In this document: positions 1 to 7,013 of the stretch, one piece after another | Layout of the letters: every line of letters starts with the position of its first letter | Position numbering within the stretch: position 1 is the stretch's first letter | Origin: Elusimicrobiota bacterium | Lineage (GTDB): Bacteria > Elusimicrobiota > Elusimicrobia > FEN-1173 | DNA: 15,359 nucleotides | NCBI GenBank assembly: GCA_003158755.1 | Contig: PMLF01000149.1 | Coordinates: 1 to 15,359, forward strand | Direction: 5' to 3' | Made by a program: the position numbers and the translations under genes | Notes under the pieces: generated by a model | What the model saw: the letters and a program-made list of their open reading frames with translations, nothing else | What the model was told of the DNA's origin: nothing | Databases searched by the model: none

Positions 1-2
1 AG

Positions 3-92
3 GGAGGCGATTTTTACGGGACCGGGAAACTGCCGCCCGATTCTCAAGGGCGGTTCCTCATGGACCACGATTTCCGGTTGGGGGACCTTTGA
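3..92 (+). CDS. C-terminal end of a probable Wzt-type polysaccharide ABC exporter ATPase (5' partial)
   Basis: Reading frame 3 is open from the left edge to a TGA at 90-92 and gives 29 residues containing GGDFYGTGKLPP and, near the end, FLMDHDFRLGDL. From memory of the family, a GDFYGTGxLP stretch followed by a hydrophobic strand and a DH-type ending is typical of the C-terminal carbohydrate-binding domain of Wzt, the ATPase subunit that exports finished O-antigen chains together with Wzm. The fit with the polysaccharide genes downstream supports this. The ATPase domain lies outside the window, so the call rests on a short tail. The next gene starts 4 nt after the stop, so they are probably cotranscribed. 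Confidence 0.5.
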   Translation, partial: GGDFYGTGKLPPDSQGRFLMDHDFRLGDL

Positions 93-96
93 TCCG

Positions 97-813
97 ATGA
101 GCTCCTTCCTTTGGACCTACGCCAAAGCCATGGTGAAGAACAAGGCCCTCTCGGGCCGGGATTTCCCTTTCTGGGCCACCCTGGCGGATTATCGCCGTTG
201 GCGTCGAAGCCTCCTCCCGTCCGCGAATTCACTGACGGACGAAAGCCCGTGGATCCCGTTTCGGACCATCGATCGGCTGGAAGCCTACGTGAAGCCCGGC
301 ATGCGCGTCTTCGAGTACGGAGCGGGGGGATCGACGCTGTTCTTTGCCCGGCGCGCCGCGGAGGTCGTTTCGGTGGACCACGATCCGGCCTGGGCCGCCA
401 AGGTATCCGAAGCGTTGAAGGCGAGGAAGTTGGAGAACGCGACGGTCCGGCTGAAGGCGCCGCGGCGCGAAGACGGGGCCTCGGATCGGAGCCCGTCCGA
501 TCCCGACGGCTACGTTTCCGAGGGCGAGGAATGGCGCGGATATTCCTTTCGAGACTACGTAACCGCCATCGAGGAATACCCGGCCGGGTATTTCGACGTC
601 GTCCTGATCGACGGGCGGGCCCGCCCCTCTTGTTTCAAGCACGCGTTGCCGAAGGTCAAGCCCGGCGGGTGGATCGTCTGGGACAATACCGAACGGGATT
701 ACTACAATCCCTCGATGCGCCTGGCGCCCCACTCGTTTCATCGGATGGACATGGTGGGGCCGATCCCCTATCTCAATTTCTTCGGCAAGGCCACGCTGTG
801 GCGGGTGGGATGA
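97..813 (+). CDS. Class I SAM-dependent methyltransferase-like protein
   Basis: A 238-residue protein. Its glycine-rich SAM-binding loop VFEYGAGGST lies at about residues 71-80, followed by an acidic strand end at VSVDHD (about 91-96). Later come a strand with VLIDGRARPS and a GGWIVWDNTERDYY segment, which match motifs of Rossmann-fold methyltransferases. The acceptor cannot be read from sequence; by context it probably methylates a sugar or the growing glycan. ATG at 97 is the first start after the upstream stop, with a GGGGGA stretch 11 nt before it. It lies directly behind the putative exporter ATPase gene. In known Wzt systems (E. coli O8/O9a) a methyltransferase caps the chain end that Wzt recognises, so a chain-capping role is possible but is only inference. 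Confidence 0.75.
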   Translation: MSSFLWTYAKAMVKNKALSGRDFPFWATLADYRRWRRSLLPSANSLTDESPWIPFRTIDRLEAYVKPGMRVFEYGAGGSTLFFARRAAEVVSVDHDPAWAAKVSEALKARKLENATVRLKAPRREDGASDRSPSDPDGYVSEGEEWRGYSFRDYVTAIEEYPAGYFDVVLIDGRARPSCFKHALPKVKPGGWIVWDNTERDYYNPSMRLAPHSFHRMDMVGPIPYLNFFGKATLWRVG

Positions 814-833
814 AGGACCGACGGTACTCCGAC

Positions 834-840
834 GGGAGGA
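834..840 (+). promoter_or_regulatory. Strong ribosome binding site in front of a truncated gene
   Basis: GGGAGGA ends 4 nt before the ATG at 845. It shows that the translation start of the broken glycosyltransferase is intact even though its body is gone. Confidence 0.6.
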
Positions 841-844
841 GCCG

Positions 845-967
845 ATGAGGATCGCTTTTATCACGCCCTGGTATTCCGAGAGGATGGGCTACTTGGAGAA
901 TTCGCTGTCCAAAGCCGTCGCCGGTTTGGGCCACGAGGTCCATGTGTTTTCCTCGAGCCGGCATTGA
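845..967 (+). pseudogene. N-terminal remnant of a GT4-family glycosyltransferase
   Basis: Forty codons then TGA. The peptide begins MRIAFITPWYSERMGYLEN and continues to GHEVHVFSSSRH, a recognisable first beta-strand, loop and helix of a GT-B family-4 glycosyltransferase, where about 350-420 residues are usual. A good ribosome binding site precedes the ATG. Homology ends at about residue 37, and the DNA then continues directly into the C-terminal half of a different gene family in another frame. The remnant lacks the whole acceptor domain remainder and the nucleotide-sugar domain, so it cannot be an active transferase. A deletion joining two genes is the simplest reading; an assembly chimera is the alternative. 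Confidence 0.7.
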
Positions 968-1317
968 ACACCATGGACGAGGCGATGGCCAAGGAATGCG
1001 TCCGTTTGGGATACCGCTTGGAAGCGAAGCCAACGCTTGAGATGTCGACCGTGAACGACCTCTTGACCAAGGCCCGGGCTCCGCGGACGTTCGATTTCTT
1101 ATCCATCGACGTCGAGGGGTTGGACGAGGAGGTCTTGGCCGGATTGGATTTCACCCGGTACCATCCGAGGATTCTCTTGAACGAATCCCACCTGGACGTT
1201 TCGGCTCAGCTCTTGTCCAAGTCCCATGCCCGGCTGGAGCAAGCCGGATACCTCTTTTTCGCCAAGACCGCCCGCACGTGTTTCTATTTGGATAAGGAAT
1301 GGAGCGCGCCGTGTTAG
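964..1317 (+). pseudogene. C-terminal half of an FkbM-type methyltransferase
   Basis: The frame encodes 117 residues with the FkbM core FDFLSIDVEGLDEEVLAGLDF (about residues 43-63, IDVEG being the family hallmark) and ILLNES after it. FkbM proteins are normally about 230-300 residues and carry an N-terminal SAM-binding loop, which is missing here. The first available start in this frame is TTG at 964, with no ribosome binding site. Upstream the frame runs without ATG, GTG or TTG back through the glycosyltransferase remnant. It is therefore best read as a 5'-deleted gene. It overlaps the remnant before it by 4 nt and the next gene by 19 nt. Confidence 0.7.
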
Positions 1318-2213
1318 CCCCTGTGGTGCTGTTCGTCTATAACCGTCCTCGGCACGCGGCCAGGACGATTGAGGCCCTGGCGGCAAACCCGTCGGCCACC
1401 GCCAGCGACCTCACTGTTTTTTCAGACGCTCCTAAAAGACCGGCTGACCGGAAGGCTGTGGACGATGTTCGCAGCCTGGTGCGCGGGATCAAGGGTTTTA
1501 AATCCGTCTCCGTCGTCGAGCGGGAGGCGAACCTGGGTCTGGCCGGCTCGGTCATCGACGGAGTAACGCGGGTCGTCAATCGATGCGGGAAGGTGATTGT
1601 GTTGGAGGACGACCTCGTCGTATCCCCGTTCTTCCTGGAGTTCATGAACCGTTCTCTGGATTTTTACGAGCAAGAAGCAAAGGTCATCAGCGTCCATGGA
1701 TACGTCTATCCCGTGGACGGTCCTCTGCCGGAGACGTTTTTTCTGAAGGGCGCGGATTGCTGGGGATGGGCCACATGGAAACGGGGCTGGGATCTTTTTG
1801 AGCCGGATGGCGGCCGCCTTCTCAAGGAGCTTCAGGACCGAGGGTTGGTCAGGGAGTTCGATTGGAACGGCGCCTATCTTTTTTCCGAGATGCTCAAGCG
1901 ACAGATCAAAGGCGAGGACGATTCCTGGGCCGTTCGATGGCATGCCTCCGCATTTTTGAAGGGCCGTTTGACGTTGTATCCCGGACACCCCCTCGTTCGC
2001 AACATCGGCGCCGACGGCAGTGGAACCCATGTTGGAAGAACTGACGGATATTTCGGGTCGTTGCCCGCCACCGCGCCTTCAATCACTTCCATCCCGATAG
2101 AAGCCAATGCCTCGGCGGCGAAAGAGATCGGAAAGTTCTTTCGACGGATCCGACCCTCTCTTCCACGTCGTTTATGGCGACGCCTGACGGGCCGAAAGGG
2201 GCGCGCCGCATGA
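1299..2213 (+). CDS. GT-A-fold glycosyltransferase (family 2-like)
   Basis: A 304-residue protein. The N-terminal strand APVVLFVYNRP (about 7-17) and the acidic motif VLEDDL (about 101-106, the metal and nucleotide-sugar binding site) define a GT-A glycosyltransferase. GADCWGWATWKRGWD (about 151-165) is a conserved block in this group, and GEDDSWAVRW follows later. Some databases label the group as HlpA-like hemolytic proteins, a misleading name. The C-terminus is basic (RRLWRRLTGRKGRAA), which suits loose membrane contact. It likely transfers one sugar of the repeat unit in the cytoplasm; donor and acceptor cannot be told. It overlaps the FkbM remnant by 19 nt and the next gene by ATGA. Confidence 0.8.
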   Translation: MERAVLAPVVLFVYNRPRHAARTIEALAANPSATASDLTVFSDAPKRPADRKAVDDVRSLVRGIKGFKSVSVVEREANLGLAGSVIDGVTRVVNRCGKVIVLEDDLVVSPFFLEFMNRSLDFYEQEAKVISVHGYVYPVDGPLPETFFLKGADCWGWATWKRGWDLFEPDGGRLLKELQDRGLVREFDWNGAYLFSEMLKRQIKGEDDSWAVRWHASAFLKGRLTLYPGHPLVRNIGADGSGTHVGRTDGYFGSLPATAPSITSIPIEANASAAKEIGKFFRRIRPSLPRRLWRRLTGRKGRAA

Positions 2214-3034
2214 TGTCGACACTTATAGCGGTTGTTGCGGAATTGTTGCGCGGAGTTTGCCGGGCTTGGTTCCGCCTGGCTGCGTACCGGCGATTCATCG
2301 GAGATTTTTCTTCCTGGGAGGAAGCGCGTCTCCGATCGGGAGGGTATGATTCGGCGTTAATCGTGGAGAAGGTGCGGAGGGCCGCCATCAAGGTTAAGAA
2401 CGGGGGAGCTGTTTTCGAGCGCGACTCCGTGGTCTTCGGGCAGGTTGACTACTCCTTTCCCGTCCTGGCGGCCCTGCTTTGTTCAGCGGTGGAATCGCAA
2501 AACAGATTGAGCGTCCTTGATTTCGGCGGCAGCTTGGGCAGTCATTATTATCAGAACAGGGCCTTCCTCTCCGGGGTGAAGGCCATCGAATGGAGCGTCG
2601 TCGAGCAAACGGCGTTCGTGGAGTCCGGTCGGAACCAATTTCAAGACGAGATCCTCAAGTTTTACTTCAACGTCGATGAATGTCTCCGCGAGCGGAACCC
2701 GGGGGTGTTGCTGTTGTCGAGCGTGCTTCCCTATCTGCCGGATCCCCGCGGCTTCCTGGCGTCCGTGCTCCGGAAGGGGTTCCCCATGATCGTCGTCGAC
2801 CGGACGCCTTTGATCCCGGGTTCCCGGGACCGCTTGACGGTGCAGCGGGTGCCGCCGTCCGTTTATCCGGCCAGTTATCCCGCCTGGTTTTTTTCCCGCG
2901 ACCGGTTCCTCGACGAGTTTCGGGCCGGATACGAGTTGTGCGCGGAGTTCGACGCCTTGGCCGGCCGGATTCCTCTTTCCGGCGGAGTCACGGCGGTGGA
3001 CAAAGGATTCATCTTCCGGAGGAAAATAGCATGA
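2210..3034 (+). CDS. Putative methyltransferase of the TIGR04325 type
   Basis: From ATG 2210 the product is 274 residues. It shows the pattern of the TIGR04325 family: FIGDFSSWEEA (about 29-39), GGYDSALIVEKV, FERDSVVF, the SAM-loop-like VLDFGGSLGSHYYQ (about 102-115), then EWSVVEQ and LLSSVLPYLPDP. Members occur in polysaccharide clusters and are thought to methylate sugars, but none of the chemistry can be read here. An ATG at 2174 would add 12 residues inside the previous gene. The 2210 start is preferred because it makes the ATGA overlap seen at the following three junctions and lies behind a purine-rich GAAAGGGG. Confidence 0.8.
   Translation: MMSTLIAVVAELLRGVCRAWFRLAAYRRFIGDFSSWEEARLRSGGYDSALIVEKVRRAAIKVKNGGAVFERDSVVFGQVDYSFPVLAALLCSAVESQNRLSVLDFGGSLGSHYYQNRAFLSGVKAIEWSVVEQTAFVESGRNQFQDEILKFYFNVDECLRERNPGVLLLSSVLPYLPDPRGFLASVLRKGFPMIVVDRTPLIPGSRDRLTVQRVPPSVYPASYPAWFFSRDRFLDEFRAGYELCAEFDALAGRIPLSGGVTAVDKGFIFRRKIA
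3018..3023 (+). promoter_or_regulatory. Ribosome binding site deciding the start at 3031
   Basis: GGAGGA with a 7-nt spacer to ATG 3031. The open frame itself extends far upstream (to 2680), but this site and the ATGA overlap fix the true start. Confidence 0.7.
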
Positions 3035-4017
3035 TCGAAAAAACGCTCCGCCTTCCCGAATTCGTCAAACGGCCTCCGGTCCTCGTGGACGTGGGCGCCT
3101 CGGGGGCGCTGCACGAGTTGTGGAAACCCATCGCCAAAAAATCCGTGTGCCTGTGCTTCGACGCGGACGAACGGGATTTCGGTTTCGTGGAAAAGGATTC
3201 GCCCCACTTCCGGCGGTTGATCGTGTACCGAGCCGCGGCGGTCGACGGGAAAAACGCGACCGAGGCGGAGTTCTATCTGACCCGGTACCCGCACTGTTCC
3301 AGCACGCTGCCGCCGGACGGCCCCGCCCTCGCCGACTGGAGTTTCGCGGGGTATTTCGACGTGGAACGGAAGATCCGGGTTCGGGCGGTGAGTCTGTCGG
3401 CCGCGCTGAAAGACGTGGGCCTGGATTACGTGGACGGGTTCAAGACCGATTCCCAAGGGGTCGATCTGCGGTTGTTCATGAGCCTTGATCCGGAGATCCG
3501 GCGGCGCGTCCTCTGGGCGGCGTTGGAGCCGGGCCTCATCGACGCCTACGTGGGGGAAGACAAATTGCCCGACGTGTTCCGGACCCTGGCGTCGGAGGGT
3601 TTTTGGCTCTCGTCGATGAAGATCCAAGGATCGACGCGGATCACCGAGGGCGCGACGCGGTCGGGCTGGGAGGCGCGCGCATGGAGCCGGGGCAAAATCC
3701 GGTTGTCCCCGGGATGGGGCGAGTTGGCGTATTTGAACTCCTTTCGGGACCGCGCGTCGTTCGGTAAGCGGGAATACCTGCTGGGGTGGATCTTCGCCGT
3801 CCTGGAGGGTCAATTCGGGTTCGCGCTGGAGCTGGCCCAACAGGGAAAGGAATCGTTCCGGGACCCCTATTTCGATGAGCTGGTCTCGGACACCCTCCGC
3901 CGCATGCGATGGGATATTGTGCGAGGAATCCCCCGATTTCTGGCCCGTGCGGTTCTTCGGGGCCGGCGGTGGATCATGAGCCGGTCACCCATCACCGCCT
4001 TGAGGTCGCGGGCATGA
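3031..4017 (+). CDS. FkbM-like SAM methyltransferase family protein
   Basis: A 328-residue product from ATG 3031. An N-terminal VLVDVGASGALHELW (about 16-30) is a SAM-binding loop, CFDADE follows as the acidic strand end, and FKTDSQGVDLRLF (about 140-152) takes the place of the usual FkbM K-x-D-x-E-G block, with Gln at the Glu position. Some relatives look like this, so it need not mean loss of function, but the substituted acidic residue is notable. The C-terminal 100 residues form a helical extension with a basic end. The likely role is methylation of a glycan or glycan precursor. It is linked by ATGA overlaps to the methyltransferase genes on both sides. Confidence 0.7.
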   Translation: MIEKTLRLPEFVKRPPVLVDVGASGALHELWKPIAKKSVCLCFDADERDFGFVEKDSPHFRRLIVYRAAAVDGKNATEAEFYLTRYPHCSSTLPPDGPALADWSFAGYFDVERKIRVRAVSLSAALKDVGLDYVDGFKTDSQGVDLRLFMSLDPEIRRRVLWAALEPGLIDAYVGEDKLPDVFRTLASEGFWLSSMKIQGSTRITEGATRSGWEARAWSRGKIRLSPGWGELAYLNSFRDRASFGKREYLLGWIFAVLEGQFGFALELAQQGKESFRDPYFDELVSDTLRRMRWDIVRGIPRFLARAVLRGRRWIMSRSPITALRSRA

Positions 4018-4733
4018 TCCGGGACTGGATCCATCACCAAGACTTTCATCCCACCTTGATGGGAGCCTTCGTCAACCCTTTCTATTTCGCGAGGGGGGGC
4101 CTCGCTCGCCAGCTTTCCCGTTTGGGACCGGCCGTGCGCGGGCGGACGTTGGATGTGGGCTGCGGGCGCAAGCCCTACGAGGGTTTCTTCCGTTCGTCTC
4201 AATACGTGGGGTTGGAGGTGGACTCGCCCGAGAGCCGCCGGGCGGGGCGTGCCGACGTTTTCTACGACGGAAAGCGTTTCCCTTTTGAGGACGCTTCCTT
4301 CGACAGCTTGGTTGCCACCGAGGTCCTGGAGCACGTCTTTCGTCCTGCGGAGTTCCTGTCGGAGGCCGGGCGGGTGTTGAAAGGCGGAGGCGCGCTGTTG
4401 CTGTCGGTTCCCTTCGTCTGGGACGAACACGGGCAACCCTGGGATTTCGCCCGCTACACTTCTTTCGGTCTGCGTTACCTGCTGGAGGAGGCCGGATTCG
4501 AAGTTCTGGAGGTGAGCAAAACCGTCGCCGACGTCCGGGCCCTTTTCCAACTGGTGATCGGGTACCTATATAAAAAAACCGTTACGCGTTCGGGGTGGTT
4601 CAACCGCTTGACGACCCTTTTTCTGATGGCCCCCCTGAATCTGGCGGGGGAAGCCCTGGCCTTCTTCCTTCCTGGGAACGAGGACCTCTACCTCGACAAC
4701 GTCGTCTTGGCCCGGAAGAGGGGGACGCCATGA
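4014..4733 (+). CDS. Class I SAM methyltransferase (Methyltransf_11 type)
   Basis: From ATG 4014 the product is 239 residues. TLDVGCGRKPYEGFF (about 45-59) is motif I, VGLEVD (about 65-70) the ribose-binding strand, FPFEDASFDSLVATEVLEHV (about 89-108) covers motifs II and III, and LKGGGALLLSVPF (about 122-134) is the strand after. A hydrophobic segment at about 195-220 (LFLMAPLNLAGEALAFFL) may attach it to the membrane. The open frame starts further upstream, but only ATG 4014 gives the ATGA overlap shared with its neighbours. It is the third methyltransferase in a row, and its substrate is unknown. Confidence 0.85.
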   Translation: MIRDWIHHQDFHPTLMGAFVNPFYFARGGLARQLSRLGPAVRGRTLDVGCGRKPYEGFFRSSQYVGLEVDSPESRRAGRADVFYDGKRFPFEDASFDSLVATEVLEHVFRPAEFLSEAGRVLKGGGALLLSVPFVWDEHGQPWDFARYTSFGLRYLLEEAGFEVLEVSKTVADVRALFQLVIGYLYKKTVTRSGWFNRLTTLFLMAPLNLAGEALAFFLPGNEDLYLDNVVLARKRGTP

Positions 4734-5713
4734 CGTCTTTCTCCGGCGCTCGCGTTCTCATCACGGGCGGCCTCGGGTTTATCGGATCCCATCTGGCCCG
4801 ATCTCTGGTCCAGGACGGCGCTCACGTGACCGTCGTGGACAGCCTGATCCCTCAATACGGAGGGAACCTCTTCAACGTCCACGACATCGCCGACCGGATC
4901 CAAGTCAACGTCACCGACGTCCGCGACCCTCACGCCATGGCCTACCTGATCCAGGGGAAGGATTTCCTCTTCAACCTGGCCGGCCAGACCAGCCATATCG
5001 ATTCGATGACCGATCCGATCAACGATTTGGAAATCAACGCCGCGGCCCAGCTTTCCATCCTGGAAGCGTGCCGGAAAACCAACCCTGCCGTGAAGACGGT
5101 GTTCGCCAGTACCCGGCAGCTCTACGGGAAGCCCGATTACCTTCCGGTGGACGAGAAGCATCCCATCCGCCCGGTGGACGTCAACGGGATCAACAAATGG
5201 GCGGGGGAATACTACCACCTCCTCTACAACAACGTGTATGGCCTTCGGGCCTGCGCCCTCCGGTTGACGAACACGTACGGTCCCGCCATGCGCGTCAAGG
5301 ACGCCCGCCAGACGTTCTTGGGCATTTGGATCCGGCGCGCCGTGCAGGGCGAGCCGTTCGACGTGTTCGGGGACGGGACGCAACTGAGGGATTTCAATTA
5401 CGTGGACGACGTCGTCGACGCCCTCCGGCTCGCCGCCCTCGACCCGAAGGCCGACGGGGAAGTCTTTAATCTCGGCGGGGAGGAGCGGATCCGGCTCAAA
5501 GATTTAGCCGCCCTATTGGTGGACGTGAACGGCAAGGGGGACTACCGCATCGTCCCGTTCCCGCCGGAACGGAAGAACATCGACATCGGCGATTATTATG
5601 GGGACTTCGGGAAAATCCAACGCGCACTGGGTTGGTCTCCCCGGGTTCCCTTAAGGGATGGGCTGAAGCGGTGCCTCGATTATTATTCCGCGCACGGAGA
5701 CAAATACTGGTGA
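4730..5713 (+). CDS. NAD(P)-dependent SDR-type nucleotide-sugar epimerase/dehydratase family protein
   Basis: A 327-residue extended SDR. The Rossmann loop ITGGLGFIGSH is at about 11-21, ASTRQLYG at about 126-133, LRLTNTYGP at about 178-185 and RDFNYVDD further on, all typical of epimerases and dehydratases acting on NDP-sugars. The catalytic Tyr-x3-Lys motif reads N152-G-I-N-K156, so the Tyr is Asn. Sequences with this DVNGINK pattern appear, from memory, to form a recurring subgroup, so it is probably a family trait rather than a mutation. The chemistry may differ from ordinary epimerases. ATG 4730 makes an ATGA overlap with the methyltransferase before it, and the run ends after this gene. 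Confidence 0.85.
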   Translation: MTSFSGARVLITGGLGFIGSHLARSLVQDGAHVTVVDSLIPQYGGNLFNVHDIADRIQVNVTDVRDPHAMAYLIQGKDFLFNLAGQTSHIDSMTDPINDLEINAAAQLSILEACRKTNPAVKTVFASTRQLYGKPDYLPVDEKHPIRPVDVNGINKWAGEYYHLLYNNVYGLRACALRLTNTYGPAMRVKDARQTFLGIWIRRAVQGEPFDVFGDGTQLRDFNYVDDVVDALRLAALDPKADGEVFNLGGEERIRLKDLAALLVDVNGKGDYRIVPFPPERKNIDIGDYYGDFGKIQRALGWSPRVPLRDGLKRCLDYYSAHGDKYW

Positions 5714-5739
5714 AACGCTATCCGTTCCGGATGTTTACT

Positions 5740-5785
5740 CCCTCCCCCGCTTGCGGGGGAGGGTTGGGGAGAGGGCGAACCGAAG
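5740..5785. repeat. REP-like palindromic element, copy 1
   Basis: A perfect 11-bp inverted repeat (CCCTCCCCCGC at 5740-5750, its complement at 5753-5763, 2-nt centre) followed by GGTTGGGGAGAGGGCGAA. The element aligns without gaps to 15250-15295 at 36 of 46 positions. It lies 27 nt behind a stop codon. A pyrimidine-rich CTTCCCCTCTCC downstream (about 5793-5804) can pair with the GGGGAGAGGG part, giving a second possible hairpin. No T-run follows, so it is not a standard intrinsic terminator. Confidence 0.7.
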
Positions 5786-5821
5786 CGAAGAACTTCCCCT
5801 CTCCTGTCCATCTACCGCGCG

Positions 5822-5850
5822 TCCTTGCCGCCTCCGGCGCTTTGCAAGGA
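5822..5850 (+). promoter_or_regulatory. Possible hairpin covering an AAGGAGG sequence in the leader of the aminotransferase gene
   Basis: TCCTTGC (5822-5828) pairs with GCAAGGA (5844-5850), and CGCC (5829-5832) with GGCG (5836-5839). The right arm includes most of AAGGAGG at 5846-5852, the best Shine-Dalgarno sequence of this gap. That sequence is 30 nt before ATG 5883 and 7 nt before a TTG (5860) that opens an 8-codon frame ending in TGA 5884-5886, overlapping the ATG. A leader control is possible but unproven. Confidence 0.3.
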
Positions 5851-5882
5851 GGGACCCCCTTGAACGGAAACGTGAAACGCCG

Positions 5883-6980
5883 ATGATCTTGATGAACGAT
5901 TTCAAGGCGGAACCGGAGGCCCTTCGCCGCGAGGAGCTCGCGGCTTTGGACCGCGTCCTCCGCTCGGGGTGGTATATCCTGGGGGAAGAAGGCCGGACGT
6001 TTGAAAAGGAGTGGGCCCGGCGTTGCGGCGTTCGCCGCGCGGTGGGGACCGGCAACGGGATGGACGCCATCGAGATCGGGCTGCGCGCCCTGCGGATCGG
6101 ACCGGGCGACGAGGTCGTGACGACGCCCATGACGGCGTTCGCCACCGTCCTGGCCGTCCTTCGTGCCGGGGCGACTCCCGTCTTGGCGGACGTCGATCCG
6201 TCCACCGCGCTGTTGGACCCCGAAAGCGTGCGCCGGTGCTTGAGCCCGAAAACCAAAGCCGTGCTCGTGGTTCATTTGTACGGACAAGTCCGCCGTCCGG
6301 ACGTCTGGGGAACGTTCTGCCGGGAGAACAAGATCGAATTCCTGGAGGACGCCGCCCAGTCGCATCTGGCCGAGTGGGACGGCCGCCGGGCGGGTTCCTT
6401 CGGAGCCTGGGGAGCCTTCAGTTTTTATCCCACGAAAAATCTCGGCACCGCCGGAGACGGCGGGGCCCTGACGACGGATCGGGAGGAGGTCTCTGCCCTG
6501 GCCGAGCGCCTCCGCAATTACGGGCAGAGCGAAAGGTACCATCACCCGGAGCTCGGCCTCAACAGCCGCCTGGACGAAATCCACGCGGCGCTCCTCGGGG
6601 TGCGCCTCGCGTGGGTCGAGCGGTTCACGGCGCGCCGGCGGGAAATCGCTCGGGCGTATTTCACCGGCCTCCGGAATCCCGGAGTGAGCCTCCTCTCCCC
6701 TCCGGCGCAGGAAAAAAGCCACGTGCACCATTTGTTCGTTGCGCTGTGCGGCGAACGGGACCGGTTGGCGGCGTTCCTCAAGGATCGAGGCGTCCAGACC
6801 CTCGTCCACTATCCCGTTCCGGTGCACCGGCAGGAGCCTTGCCGGACCCTCCGCGTCGACCCAAAGGGATTGAGAAATGCCGAGGCCCACGCCGAACGAT
6901 GTCTATCGCTGCCTTGCCATCCCCAGATGACCGACGACCAGGTCGGCCAAGTGATCGAGGCCGTCAATGCGTTCCGCTAG
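5883..6980 (+). CDS. DegT/DnrJ/EryC1-family PLP-dependent sugar aminotransferase
   Basis: A 365-residue product, the usual family length. Hallmarks are the N-terminal RSGWYILGEEGRTFE (about 27-41), GTGNGMDAI (about 55-63), DEVVTTPMTAFAT, the pyridine-nitrogen Asp in LEDAAQSH (D156) and the Schiff-base lysine in FSFYPTKNLGTAGDGG (K185). It should transfer an amino group, usually from glutamate, to a keto-sugar nucleotide to give an amino sugar for the repeat unit. No dehydratase or oxidase that would supply the ketosugar is visible here beyond the atypical SDR upstream. Homology starts at about ATG 5883 or 5892; the frame is open upstream through the repeat, but that part does not look like protein. 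Confidence 0.92.
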   Translation: MILMNDFKAEPEALRREELAALDRVLRSGWYILGEEGRTFEKEWARRCGVRRAVGTGNGMDAIEIGLRALRIGPGDEVVTTPMTAFATVLAVLRAGATPVLADVDPSTALLDPESVRRCLSPKTKAVLVVHLYGQVRRPDVWGTFCRENKIEFLEDAAQSHLAEWDGRRAGSFGAWGAFSFYPTKNLGTAGDGGALTTDREEVSALAERLRNYGQSERYHHPELGLNSRLDEIHAALLGVRLAWVERFTARRREIARAYFTGLRNPGVSLLSPPAQEKSHVHHLFVALCGERDRLAAFLKDRGVQTLVHYPVPVHRQEPCRTLRVDPKGLRNAEAHAERCLSLPCHPQMTDDQVGQVIEAVNAFR

Positions 6981-7013
6981 GCGAACCTCGGGGAACCGGC
7001 TGGCGGAACGTCC

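Noticed and set aside
2680..3030. N-terminal extension of the FkbM-like gene at 3031
   Set aside because: The extra 117 residues are a low-complexity Arg/Pro/Gly shadow of the gene in the other frame. GGAGGA and the ATGA overlap support ATG 3031.
2875..3840. Long - strand open frame opposite two methyltransferase genes
   Set aside because: It is rich in Arg, Pro, Gly and His without any domain pattern, and lies opposite well-supported genes; long antisense frames are expected at this GC content. The same applies to the - strand frames at 5718-6890 and 13447-14559.
5740..5763. Intrinsic terminator behind the SDR gene
   Set aside because: The stem is strong, but a G-rich stretch follows instead of a T-run, and a similar element recurs at 15250. 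A repeat element fits better.
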